NCBI GenBank assembly: GCA_050084985.1
Contig: JBITNC010000001.1
Span: 64,418,001-64,482,000, forward strand
Length of the DNA: 64,000 nucleotides
Direction of reading: 5' to 3'
From: Nageia nagi
Taxonomy: Eukaryota; Pinophyta
Shown: piece after piece, positions 11,601 to 25,500 of the stretch
Layout: each line of letters starts with the position of its first letter
How positions within the stretch are numbered: the stretch's first letter is position 1
Program-made: the position numbers and the translations under genes
Notes under the pieces: generated by a model
What the model was told of the DNA's origin: nothing
The model's input: only the letters and a program-made list of their open reading frames with translations
Database searches by the model: none

Positions 11601-14600
11601 GCAACATATGGCCTCACTCGACATAGCGTAGATTGTTCAACTACTATACCTTATCCCGAGATATGGAATTCTAATCTGCCCATAACTATCAATTAGTTCC
11701 ACCAACAGTTTGGTATCCTCATGCCCATATCTTGAGAAACCATCATGCATGATTGTGGTAACATTTCTTGCTAACCATATCATGGATATGGATGCATCAT
11801 TCGCTACCCATACTTCAAGTTTTTCCAGATTATTAAGTCATTAGTCCTGGATTTTAGTCCTAGTCTATCAAACGTCCAAGTTCAGCTTAAGAGATCTTTA
11901 TTTGAGCAACATATAAAATTATCTTGTATTCCATAGTCTAAAACACAACTACTTAGGTCGATATTGATAATTGATCCCATATTTGTTATGGAGTTCAATG
12001 ACATACTTTATATTGATCTTAGAGAAAGTAAAAAGCACCCGAGTGAGCTTCCAATACAAACTACTTGTGATTCAATCAAAGAAATACATAGAGTATTGTT
12101 GGAAGTTATCGCTTTCATTTCTCTTTTCTTTGAATGACATTCTATTACTTAAGTTCTTTCGTCGTTTTACCCTAGGTACTAATTTCTAGAGTTTGTTTCC
12201 AAATTCTACTCTTCATTCATCATACTAATTGTATAAACGTAATCATCAACCATTGATTGTTTATCACACATTCTCATTAACATTTTCAAAGATAGAATTG
12301 CTACTTTATCCATTATATGTATGAAATAACCAGTGTTCCACACTACTAGGGAATAGGGGGATGTGTATCCGGGGATGGGGGAAAAAATAGGGTCATTTTG
12401 GGGAACGGCAGGAAATTGCTAGGGAACGATAAATATAATACTAGTAAAAATTATCAGAATTTTCAGATTTTTAAGATTTTATCATCTCCAATTCATTATT
12501 ACTATGATGAATAATCATATTATCAAATTTAATCATGTATACAAATTAAAAACATGGAATTGAAATTAGAAATTCAATTTCAAGACATAATCATAAAAAA
12601 GGGTAAATCTGATAACACAATCATAATGTTATAGGTATGAAAGACTGAATCAAATACATGGAGGGGACATCACTATGTCGAATAAGTATCTGAATAACAA
12701 AATAAAAATGCCCAAAATAACCACTATAGTCTATGCCCTATGGCTCTATAGGCTCATGTGCTAATGGTTGTGTATCCATATCCTCCTAATTGCTCTTTTT
12801 CTCTTCATTGCTGTTTTTTTCTTCTACTGTGTGTTTTTCTTCCTCCTTGCTCTCTTTCTCCTCTACACAATGACAAGCGATTACAAAATCACTTTTAGAG
12901 CATCTTTTTAGGTTTAGAGGGCGTGCAAACATGGGTGGGGCCTATCATAAAGCACTTTATATGCTTTTTTTCAAGTCAAAAATTGTTTTTTTTTCCCAGC
13001 TTTCTTGGGTCCAGCTGTGGGGGTAACTCTGGTTGTTTCCTAGCCGTTCCCGAGGATGGCCATCAGTTCCTTGGCCGTTCTCGATTAGGTGGAAGATTGA
13101 GGAACGTTTCCCCCATCTTGGGGGACATCCCAGGGACATCACCCATCCATCCCCCAAAAAGGAAACGACTGGGAAATGTTTCCCTAGGCATTCCCAACTT
13201 CTCAAAACTCAGGAACGTCGGGAACGGTTTCTCTAGGAGGGGGAACACATCCTCATGGAACATTGGAATAACTAATCAATGTGTATTCTATTACAATAAT
13301 TGTAAACATGAAACAATCCAAACAATTTAACTTAATTTACAATTTACCTCTATTCCATTTTCATCAAATTGAATTGTTCATCACCACACTTACATATCAT
13401 CAATACATTTATTTATTTTATTATTTCAAATACTCATAATTACCAAATTAAGAAAATATAATCTTAAATCATCATAAGCGTCACAAGTATCATATGCACA
13501 AATCATTCATCATTTGACATAAGGATTTGATTAATGTGAGAAACTCTTGATGTCAAGTTGTGAAGTAAAACTCATGGGCTATAAGTCTTATCCAACAATC
13601 ATTTTATGAAATCAATAGCAATAAGTACATCATAGTGCATTTTAGTGAACTAAAATACATGAAATAAATGCAACATATAATAAATACATAACAATTGATG
13701 ATCATAAATTCCTTCTAAATGATGAAGCTCTCCATGAGTTCTTCTTGAAGGAGTCCTCATAGGTCATTGGTCTTCTCGACCTTCGAAGAGATATGTGTCA
13801 TAGTGAAGAATAGTACACCATTCAGTTGGGAAGGAAATCTTTCCTCTTACTCGGTGATCTTTGCGAGACGATCAAGACGGGAAAGCAACCCATCAATTAG
13901 GTGAGAACGCGTTATTGAACTCCTCTTGTAATGATTGATATCCCAAGGTTTCTCTAGGAAGTTCGTGTTGTTAATACGATCTTGAATTGTGTAGGTCTTG
14001 TTTGGGAATCAGCTAAGTTGGTGGGATAGAGGTAGTAACTGTTAACACACGTTTTTTATAGGGATCGAGGTGTTTATTGTGCAATAGTTTGAAAGTTGCT
14101 ATGAGTTTTAAAGAAAATGAAAAAGTAAAGAAAAGAAAAGTGAGAATGAGGCAGAATACTGGCTAGATTTCAAAGAGGCGATCACAATGCAATGTTGTCT
14201 AAATTTTCTCTCTATCGCTCACTCTCTTTGGCATATATATTGATGACCTTAAAGACTTCCTCCGGCTACACATAGACATAGATGATAGTTGTCTACTCTA
14301 CCATATTCAGATTGCTATACTACTTTTTGCGGATGATGTGATCCTCCTATTGCACTCCCCAGAGGGCCTCCAGAGACAGCTGGACGCTCTTGCCCTTTTT
14401 CGTGACCAGAAACAACTCACCGTTAACCTCAGTAAAACCAAGACCATGGTCTTTAATACCTCTAGGGCTACTCTATCTAGCTTCCATTTTTAGTATAGAG
14501 GTGAGACGGTTGAGATTTACACTGCTTACACTTACTTGGGAGTTCAGTTCTTTTGGGCCATCTTTCAGCCTGAAGCCAGCCTCACAGACACGTCTCAGCA

Positions 14601-17600
14601 ACGGATACGCTACACTCCGTCTTGGAGCGCCAGTGCTTTCAGATAGACTTCCAGGACATCCCTTTGAAGATACGCTTGTTTGATACCCTCATCACACCTA
14701 CCGTTCTCTATGGTTCGGAGGTTTGGGGTCCTAGCTCTGGGCAAGTTGAATGGTCACATATTGAGAGAGTTCAGACCATCATGCTCTGGCGTATGATTCG
14801 CTGTAAGCGGACAGTTCCACAGTGCATTGTTCAGAGTGGGTTTGTCATCCTCTCGCTTCTTCTTGAGACCATATTTAGGCTTGGGTCCTTCATACATAAG
14901 ACTCAGACAGTTTGGCGACTCTACCATTGGCCGTGAGAGTTATCCTTTTCTTGCTTTATACTCATCAGAGAGGATTGCATCACTTGGCACTATTAGGCTC
15001 AGACGGTGTTGGTATTCTGAGGTTGATCTGATACAACAATCGGTGGGCATTTTGATCGATCGGCTCCCATCCTTCAGCCCCATGCTGGCTACCCTACGAC
15101 CCTCAAGGGTGACGCTCCATCGATCTATTAGAGAGGATATCTATTGCCACTATATTTGGGTCACTTGGATCTCTCCCTCGCATCCTCTCAGCCCGAATCT
15201 GGCTTTCTATGCCTAGCATTTTTTGTAGCTCATTGATGGCCTCATTGTCATGTCGACCTACCTCTAACACCAGTGGTCTTCAAGGTTGAGGGTTCCTCTC
15301 AGCAAACTTAGAGTTTGCTCACACCAACTTCGTATCGAGACTGACCATCATATTCCTTAGACGGATAGGACCTGTTGACTTTGTTCTCTCTAGGAGGTAG
15401 AGAACGAGGACCACCTGATCTATGTCCCATCTACTATGAGATCCGGCGGCGATATTTCTGCTTGTTCAGAGATTCTCGGGGCTCGGTATCCACCTTCTTG
15501 CGCTACCTTGACCAGAGATGTCTAGCACTCTTCGTGCATGAGATTACTCTTTTCAAGCGAGCATCCCTACATAGATCTGTGAAGGCCCCTCAAACCACCA
15601 AGTTGATCAGTTCTTTCTTCTAGTCTACCTTGAGTCTCACGGATAGGAAACACCCTCTAGATGATACTCTTCCACATACACACGAGCTCAGATCGACATG
15701 ACGTTGTCTTGCCCCTCGAACCGCTATTAGACAGTCTCAGCTCGGACGATAGATGTACATCATTGGCTTTCTCTCCTCCACGGGTGATCCTTTAGTATTA
15801 GATGTTGAGAGAGACTCACGAGCCTTGCTTAGCCCCTCCAGTTCAGGGCCCTCTATACCTAGAGGGATCGGATCTACATGTGATGATTGAGGATGTTGGT
15901 CTTTTTTTTTTTGTTTTGGGTTTTCGATGTAATGTAGCATAGCTTTAGTGCTTCTTGCTTTTACTTTTTCAGTTTCTGGGGTTTCTCACACTCGCATTCC
16001 CTACATTTAGCTAGATTGTACTTTTCGAGTCCTATTGATGTATTTTGGTCACTCGAGGACATTAATATTATTTCTATTTATTTCTCTTGGATTGGTTAAG
16101 AAATCTTGTTCAATTCAATCAAGTCTTTGAAATAAATGACTGTTGTCCAATCATTCCAAAGATGAGTAAGAAGTGGAGCAGGACCAATGCAATCAAATGG
16201 ACTAAGCATGAGTGAGGGTGAATGGTTTTGAACAAAAGGTCTAGGAAGATGTCTTAAGAGAAAAGTCAATTCAAAATACTAAACATTTAACATGCAAGTA
16301 ATGGATTAGCAACAATTCAAACTCTTTAGAAAATTTTGCAACAATTCTCCTAAAACTCGTGAGCTTTCAAAGAGAAGGCACGAAAATATTCGAATTACAG
16401 AAATTACTCTTAAAGGATCAATCCACCACTCCTGAAAATACGCTTTGAATCAATTTTTAGCCACTTGTATTATGTTTGCAAAACAGTTATGCATGAGTAC
16501 ATCAATTTGGTCCTCAATTACAAAAAATTTCAGTTTTCATGAAAATTGGCCTTTTCTTGGACTTGAACATTCTAACCCAAAATGAGACCCCCTTTGGTCT
16601 ATTTATAGAGTTTTTGGAGCTCACTTTTGGGTGTTGCCCTAATGAAATTGAAATGCAAACGAAATTTCATTTGAAGTGGTAGGAGATATCATTCATCCTT
16701 TAAACCATTTCTAGTGTATATACATGAAAATAGACTCTTTCACGAAGGATCTTGTAGATTTTGAGCCAATTCGGGATCTTCACCATCTTTGAGTACCCTT
16801 TTTGCTGAAATGTGGATTTCACTATTGATTTGAGCGATCTTGGCAAGCTTTTGAGCATTTGGTGAGGATTTTTTGAACTTTTAGATTTTTTTAATCTAAA
16901 ATGTGGAAAATGACGGGGGGAGGGGGCGAAATTTATAAATTTTTTAAAAAGTACCCGGATGGATCTTATATTGCCATGGATGGATGGGAGATGGATCTTG
17001 GAGGTTTTTGAGATTGATTTGGAGGTTTTTGGAGCTTGGGCTTAAAATTTGGGTTTTTGAGCAATTTTAGAAAAAATTGGCTTAAGTGACCAAAAATAGT
17101 GCTCAAATTTGGCCGAAAGCTCATGTTTGGTGCTCAAAAGTGCTTTTGGTGCACTAGATGAAAGTTTTGATTCAGATTTTGTTATGTCACATTAGTAACC
17201 TTAAATGTTTTTTGGTCCTTGACAATTGGACATTTGGTATGTAATACAAAACTCTACAATTTCTTTGATATGCAATGTTGGATATTTTATGTGTTATTCT
17301 ATATGGAATGTTGTCTATTTGATATGCAATGTTGAGATATAGCTAAATCAATTTGTTTCAATGTCAAATAGGAGAAATTCCTTCATTTTTTCTCTATGTC
17401 GATTTTATCCTATTTTTTTGCCGATTTTTTAAAAATTCCGAATCTTGCAGCTAAATGATTCCGATCTGATTTCAATTTTCACAACTATGTTGTTAGCAAC
17501 AAAAGGGGGAGACAATAGGTACTCTAGGATTACTTCAGCCTCTTCCCATACGAATGCAAACTTGGATTGATATATCAATGGACTTCATTGAGGGCCTCCC

Positions 17601-19447
17601 AATGTCATATGGGAAATCTGTCACCATGGTTGTGGTGGATCGAATGTCCAAGTATGCACAACCAATTCATTGGGTTAAATGGCTTCCTTTGGTAGAATGG
17701 TGGTATAATACTTCATATCATATTGCAATCAGGATGACACCTTATGAAGTTTTGATGACACCTTATGAAGTTTTGTATGATCAAGCACCACCCATGATGG
17801 CCTCTTATATTTCTAGGAGTGCCAATGTTCAAGCAAGTTGACATCGAATTAACCAATTGGGGGGCTATCCTACGCCTTCTTAAGGAGAAGTTGTAGACAA
17901 CTCAATACTGAATGAAACAACAAGTTGATTAGCAACGTGTTGAACGGGAATTTCAAGGAGACATGGTTTTCCTACGGCTTCAACCATATTGTCAAAAATA
18001 CTCAAGATAAAGGGACCCCAAAAGTTAGCTTCTAAGTCTTATGGGCCTTACAAAATTCTCCAATGCATTGGACCAACAACAAACAAGTTGGAGTTACCTG
18101 AATCTTCAAAAGTTCATCTAGTATTCCATGTCTCTTGTCACAAAAAGGTACTAGGTTCACAGGCAAAAGTTTAGACATAGTTACCCACATTCACAGGGAT
18201 GACTCTATAATAGCTGAACTTGAAGCAATTGTAGAACGATGCACCCATCAACTTCGTAACCACACCATTACTGAAGTTCTTATCCAATGGCACAGATTGG
18301 CACTTGAGGATGTGACTTGGGAGGTACTTCATCAATTGCAACAACAATTTTCCCACTTTCAGCTTTGAGAAAAAAGTTCTTTTCCAAGTGGGGTGGCATG
18401 TTAGGATCCCCTATCCTAACATTTAATTATTATTAGTAGTTAATTAACTATTGGCCTGTAATGTGAACCATCATATCATCATATTTTTGTAAGGCGAATC
18501 ACCATTTTGTAATGAACCATCAATTAGGGTTAGGATAGCATCACTATAAAGATGTGTAAGATGGGTATAAATATCATCTTGGAGAAATATTTGTCTTTTG
18601 AGTTGTAAGGAAGAAGCCCCTCGAAGCGGCTTGTTATTTGTATTGCCATTCAATATAGTTATCTTATTTTGTTATCTTCTTGCAATTCCGAATCGCATCA
18701 CTTAGATATATTGTCTGTTAAATTATGAAGCTGGTGTTATTCTATATTTTGTTTCTATACATTACTGATTTTCAGTAAAAATTTACATTACTCATAACAT
18801 ATTGAAGTTGAACCTTCTAACCTTGAAGCAGTTAGCGATGAAGTATGGGTTGATGCTATGAATGAGGAAATGGAATTAATTTGTAAAAATCATGCTTAGG
18901 AATAGGTTGAGTTTCCCGAAGTATGGGTTGATGCTATGAATGAGGAAATGGAATTAATTTGTAAAAATCATGCTTAGGAATAGGTTGAGTTTCCCAAGAG
19001 GAATAAAGTTGTAGATGCTACAAAGATATACAAATTTAAGCACCATTTTGATGATCAAATGAGAGACACAAAGCTAGGTTTGTTGCCGAAGGGTATGCAC
19101 AACAGCTGTGTGTTCATTATTTTTAAACTGTTGCACCAGTATCTAGACTTGACACAATCAGAAGTTTTTTAGCTGTGGCTGCTTAACACAAATGGGTTGT
19201 GAATCAGAAGGATGTAAAATCGGTCTTTCTCGATGGTTATATAAATGAAAAAGCCTATGCAGGGGAGCTGCCTGGCTAATAGGTTAGGTGAAGGAGACAT
19301 TGGTCTATAGGCTCAAGAAACAATATATGGGCTAAAACAAGCACCTAGAGCATACAATGCTAGAATCAATAGTTGTTAAACTTAAAATGAAGATTCTGGT
19401 TTTTTCTAAAGAAGAAATACTTGTTCCTTAAGACACTACATTGACAC

Positions 19448-19512
<65 letters not shown>

Positions 19513-22500
19513 TATATTATGTGTGTGTACGATGACATAAATGGAAACCTTGAATTTTGCTGCTTTGTGGGGTTACAGGGATACTAGTTCCTATGTAATA
19601 TGAGCTCATAAACTGGGATATGAATTGTGAAAAGGAAAAGTTAGTTTATGCTTTATACTTTGTCAGGGATAATAAATCTCTGAAAGAATTGAAAGGCTTT
19701 AGATTTGCTCTTTTCAAGTTCAATTTTTCCTATGTAGCAAAATATTGAAAATCTATTAAAACAATATTTGATATATTTGAACTTTGGTTTCCAGGTACAG
19801 GATTTGATATACCATGTAGAATTGGCCAAAGGTGCTTACATGAAAGATGCTGCAGGTCTAGCACGCAATAGCATGCTTCGAGAAAGTAATATTTTGAAGT
19901 TTGTAAGCAAATCAAATGTGATGCGACCTGGATATTACATTGGAGTTGACACCCGCAATAAGTTGGTTATACTAGGCATTCGTGGAACGCATACAGTCCA
20001 TGACCTTATAACTGATATGGTCTCTCTGAGCAACCAGGAAGTCTCGTTTGATGGCTTCCACGTTCATTTTGGAACAGTTGAAGCTGCACGTTGGTTCTTG
20101 TGCAATGAATTGGAGACTTTAAGGAACTGTCTAAAAATGCACGAGGTGAGAATTGATCAAAACTATATGCGAAGTTCATTCAAATGCATACTGTAAACAC
20201 ATTTCATTTTCTTGTTAATAATATTTGCTATAAAGACCATATTATATTTTCACCATATGTGAAGTTCATTCAAATGCATACTGCAAACACATTTCATTTT
20301 CTCGTTAAGAGTATTTTCTATAAAGAGATATTATTTTATGGTCCACATGACTGACCAATGAAGTCCTTTGTGCTAATTCAGTAAAGAACCCACTCAAGGC
20401 CACCTTTATACTTTAATTCTCAAAATATATGTCATTCTTCATGTTTTTAAAGTTATCGTCCTTTCTAGTTTGGACCCTAATATCATTACAGGGTTTTCAA
20501 TTAAGATTGGTTGGGCATTCTCTTGGAGGAGCTGCAGTGGCATTGTTAGCGATAATGCTTCGGAAAAGATCAGAAAAAGAGCTAGGTTTCAGCCCTGATA
20601 TTGTATCTGCTGTAGGAATTGCAACACCACCTTGTGTCTCACAGACACTTGCTGAGAGTTGTCTTGACTTTGTGACCACCGTAGTACTTCAGGTATAATT
20701 ATGTTTCTATAATTAGTAATTGGAATCTAAAATTCCTGGTTGAATCTGAAAAAGAAATCACCTGAATTGTATAATATATATGTATGTTTTCTAGGATGAC
20801 GCTATTCCACGCATGAGTGGGGCATCACTAGCAAGGTTGCGCAATGAAATCCTTCTTACTGATTGGTAACCAGATTATAACCTTTCATTTTGATAAATTT
20901 TCTTGTTTTTATATGAACAAAATTTGGCAGTTTCACATTATCAGAACACAGATGTAGTGAGAACAGTCCTCCATCAGCTTGTATGCATCCTGCAGGCAGA
21001 GATACCTTTTTTGAAAAATTGGAAGATAAAATCTGGTGTGTCCTAGTATCTGTTAGAGTTTTAACAAGCTTTCTTCAATGTTCTTTTGCTGTGGTACATG
21101 TGTTTTTGATTTTAATGTTCACTCCTAATGAAGTTGGCGCTTTACTTTAAATGCATGCATAAATTCATGTTTTTGAAAATACGAGGATTTACAATGATGC
21201 AATGGATAAAAGTATCAGGGGCAACTTTAAGGAATACACAAAAAACAAGTTATATAAAGACTGCTGAACCTCTCGAAAAGGCCATTGAAGAGTTCAGTGA
21301 ATGGAGAGACATTTGAACACAATTATATAGATTGACACAATCTACCATCCTTCCCTGGATTATTGTGTAAACTATCGGCTAATCTTTTGTTTAGCAAAAA
21401 CTTTTTACGTGTACAATCTGCATCATTTCCAATGAACTTTATTATCTTTGTTCTTATGTACATACTCTCAGAGTCTGCACTGAAATGTGTTTATACTTTA
21501 CACAATACTTTAACCATGAGATTTCAGCTGCAAGTATTAAATATTCGATGAATATTTTACCTGTGGGATTGAGATTTTACATCTTGATGAAATGGTTGAA
21601 AATATTGAATAGCTAATGTTTTAACTACCTGATATAAAATGTTCTGAGTTTTATGGCCTTGGAAGACAAGTAAAATATTTAAGGCTTGGCTTGTAAAATT
21701 TCAAACCATTATTGATTGTGGATCTTGTACAAATCAACATATGTAAGTCCAGAGTTCCTTGAAACATGAATTCTGTGATGAACCAACCATTAAAATAATA
21801 AAGATAACAATCATATTCTGTAAATTTTTCCAAATAATTCAATAGTTCTTTACAATGATCACCACAAAGATATCAAAATGTATAAAGAATACAAGAAAGT
21901 ACACAACGAATATTTGAGAACCCTTAAGGTAAGGAAACAACTTAAGATATCCCCTAAGAAACGACTCAATTGCTGCTTCACAATGGAATGCTTCTAAGAA
22001 GAGAAGTACAAGTTTTTAAATGTAGTTTTCATGATGACATTTTTTTTTTATTCAAGTAGAAAAGTGGGTTTTGAAAGGCACCCCTCAACCTTTTACAAAC
22101 TGAGTGAAAGTGCAAGTGGATTTTGAAAGGAACCCAAGAAACCTTTCACAATCAACCTAACAAATTTCCAAGAACGTTCAAAGTTGTGATAGAAAACTCT
22201 TAGCAGGTCATCCTATCTTCGAAGACAGAGCTCCAAAATCTTCAAAGAGGAGTATCACTACTAGAGATGAGTCTGTAGGAGATCTACCTCTAACAAGAGG
22301 CACCTACTAGTTCCTACGGAAAAAAATGGTACTGGAGTCCCCATAGGACCTTTCTCCATAGAAGGGCTAGGAAGAGGGGACCCTTCTAGTGCATTCCTAC
22401 CTCCACCTAGAGATTTTTGAAAATAGCAGAAAATATGAAACACGAACAACAATATTCTATGAGTGTGCTGACATTTACAACAAGGTCACAAACCAAGGAA

Positions 22501-25500
22501 AAAATCCCTCCTTCTGCCCTCACACTACCCAGGATTACACTAGACAAGGCTACAATTGCTTGCAGGTCCAGAAGTTCATTCAAACACTTTATAGTGCCTA
22601 CTTTGTTGCCAATGTGGAACATCAACAGTATTCTGTCCATGCCCTTCCACATTTGCAATGAAAAAGGGGGAACCTCAGAAGTCCTTTCCTATTTATCTCA
22701 CTCAGGTCCATAACCCATAAGAGCTATCTGCCTCCAAGAAGATGACCTTCACTTCTCTACCATGTCCTAGAGAATCGTCGTCCAAATACCAACCAACATT
22801 GACACCCCCTAGGGTTTCCATTGTAGGTATTCCTTGGCCATTAGCATTGGTCATGATCTGCCTATGGTCCATGGAGCCCCTTCTCCCACCTTTCACCTTT
22901 CACTGGAGATCTGTTGTTTAGATGCCAACCATTGACATCAATAAGGGTTCCCCCCGTTGGTTCTCTAGGTGGGGTCTCCAACTCACTTTTCTCTTGCTCA
23001 GCTCTAGCCTTCCTCAATGGCTTCTCCATTGACTTCATGTCCTCTTCTCCCCCTCCAAAGTCACCATTGTCATCACCGATTGCAAGATTTGCACCCCTCA
23101 TCTGCTCATGAGAAACCTCTCCTTTCTTCACAACCGTTGTAGGTGTTGCTAGGGTTTCACTATCTTTCAAACGACACTTGCTCCTGCTGTACCTCTCCAA
23201 CCTTAGTTCTTCAGCCGAGCAGCCCAACCACTGTCTCCTCCACTTGCCCTTTCCCTCATCCTCATGCTCGTTGCACCATCACCAAAATTTTTTCCCTCTT
23301 CAAGGCTAGAGCCTACACCAATGTCTCTTCCTTTGCAGGCAAGATCTCTTTTTCTACCTTCACCTCCTCAATCTTCCAAGAGATCCCCAACAACACTTCC
23401 ACCTCCATCACCAAGGTCTCCTTTGAAATCCATGCCCTTTCCATCACTAGAATATCTTCCTTCAAGCGCTAGCTCACGCTCTCCATCAGCACCCTGTAGA
23501 TCGCCATCATTGCCTCTACCTTTGCCTTCATGGTCGCAATCACTTTTATAACTAATTGCCAACTGTGTTGTCCTAAAAGTATAACTTAGCTATGACACAT
23601 AGTTTATTAATTTGGATTCTGGAAAAATTTGGCTAGGGGCCAAATTTTAAATTTGGAAAATGTACGGAAAATTCGGGTAAAAAACACTAAAAATACTATA
23701 GAAGGCAAAGACTTTTAAAATTTTGATAAAATTTGAGGCCTCTGAAAATTCGCAGACATTCGGCAAATTTGTGAATATTAAGAGAATTTGTATACTATTG
23801 CATCATATAGATTGCCATGTTTTTCATGTGATGTTACAATGATAGCTCTCTTCTATTTATATATCTACCGAATAATATTATCATATTTAGTAAATCTCCT
23901 AAAGATATATGCCACAAGTTGGCCATTTGTTATCTCCTTACATTATATCCCTGTATACAATACAACATGGGCCTCTCTTTACACACTACAATATTACATT
24001 TTCATACTCCTAATGTTCCTTTCCTGTCTATTTACTATAACTTACTAAAATGTTATAACAATTTCTTCAACAAGGGCACCAGCAATAGTAGACTGCCCAG
24101 TTAACCTTGTTAACGTGTTTAAAATATTACCAAAGTAGACTTTTGGACTTTTTACTGGTGCTGAGGAATTATTTTATCACTAAGGCAAAGCCTTAGAATT
24201 ATTCAGTTCATTACATATCATTGATTATCCTCAACAGATAATTGACTTTGGGATGGCGATTCTCCTTCAAAAGGGCATCTCCAATCAGCAAGCACGAACC
24301 TAGCAGTGCTGATATGACATTCAATTGGCCCCATTTGTCTTTTCCTTGGCTGAAGCTACAATATTAAGTCGCCATCAGGCTCTATTTCATTTCAAAGGCA
24401 GGAAGCATAATAAGACAATGGACGACATGAAGTGGACAAGATATGAGCTGATGATGGCTATAAATTTGGCAAATTTTCTTGTCCAAACTTCTCCCCAAAA
24501 ATGGCACCAGGTTTGCCACACATGTTTTGCTCATATCAGCCATATTAAAGTCCTTCCGTTGGATCATATGCAATGGGCCCCACCTTTTATAAAAGTATTC
24601 AGGCTTGATTTTGAAACAACTGTTAGACATGTTCAATCTGATGAATAACACCTCTTCATCAGTATGATTTCATTACTGTAACTCTACAAAATCTTATGGA
24701 CTTCATCATTAAGTGTTACAACAATCAAACGCAGTAACGTGTAAAGTCTTATATAAAATGTACCATCAGAATTTAAGGGAGACTGTTACAATTTACACTC
24801 TTCAGAACAAAATCAGACAGAGCCTAAGGTATGAATGAAATCACTACCAGCCCCATGATAATGTAAGAAGTATACCCATACAAATCAACTATAGCAAATT
24901 CCTTGGAACTTGAACTCCTTCAAAAAGAATGCAATCAATAGAAGTGTCAAGTGTGATGTCCCCAATTTTGAGAGATCTTATAAAAGGTATAACTTTGGCC
25001 ACAAGCCTTGGATTGCTGATTCATCTTTTGGAATGGATAAAATATCTTCTGCCATTTGTTTTGATAGGTAGGAAACAAAAGAGATGTTGCATTTTGAAAT
25101 TCGCCACTTGGGCCAGATTTCTACAATAGCGCACGTACAAAAATTCACAATTCTCTTTGATTTGACCACTATGAGTGGGACATCCTTCCTAAGGATGTGT
25201 AATTGTAATTTAGTGTATTTAGGAGTGTTTATTGTGTCTAGGAGTAAGTTAATGTTGTGTCGTGTTCTAGAGTCTTTGGGGATCTCAAGGATTGGAGATT
25301 TGTGATTCCAAGGAGCAATTGTGAGCCCCAATATGGGATGTCTCCCTCCTTGACGAAGTTGGGTGTGGTTACTTGCATTTAGATGTGTTTCTTGCATGTT
25401 TTCAATTGTAATGAGATTATGTGGACCACAAGGTGAGATTGAGGAGATCTCAAGGCCAAACTGTGAGCCCTTGGATGGGATGTCTAGCCTTGTGTGATTC

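Larger units (their letters stand above)
2631..19794 (+). other. giant intron (17,164 bp) of the lipase gene
   Basis: Bounded by GTAATG (donor) and TTTCCAG (acceptor), both in phase 0. Filled by the transposable elements listed separately, in both orientations. An alternative acceptor 6 bp downstream (GTACAG, exon from 19801) would also keep the frame and drop two residues. Confidence 0.85.

Noticed and set aside
18840-18995. Two independent copia fragments
   Set aside because: The two copies are adjacent with exact period 78 and nearly identical, so this is a local tandem duplication.
20866-21330. Additional small lipase exon after exon four
   Set aside because: Exon four ends inside a Trp codon that is completed exactly by the exon at 52582 with continuous family sequence, so no exon is missing.
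22862-23562. Nuclear host gene on the minus strand
   Set aside because: Charged low-complexity peptides in three different frames, no splice sites that join them and no family resemblance; kept only as a low-confidence remnant.
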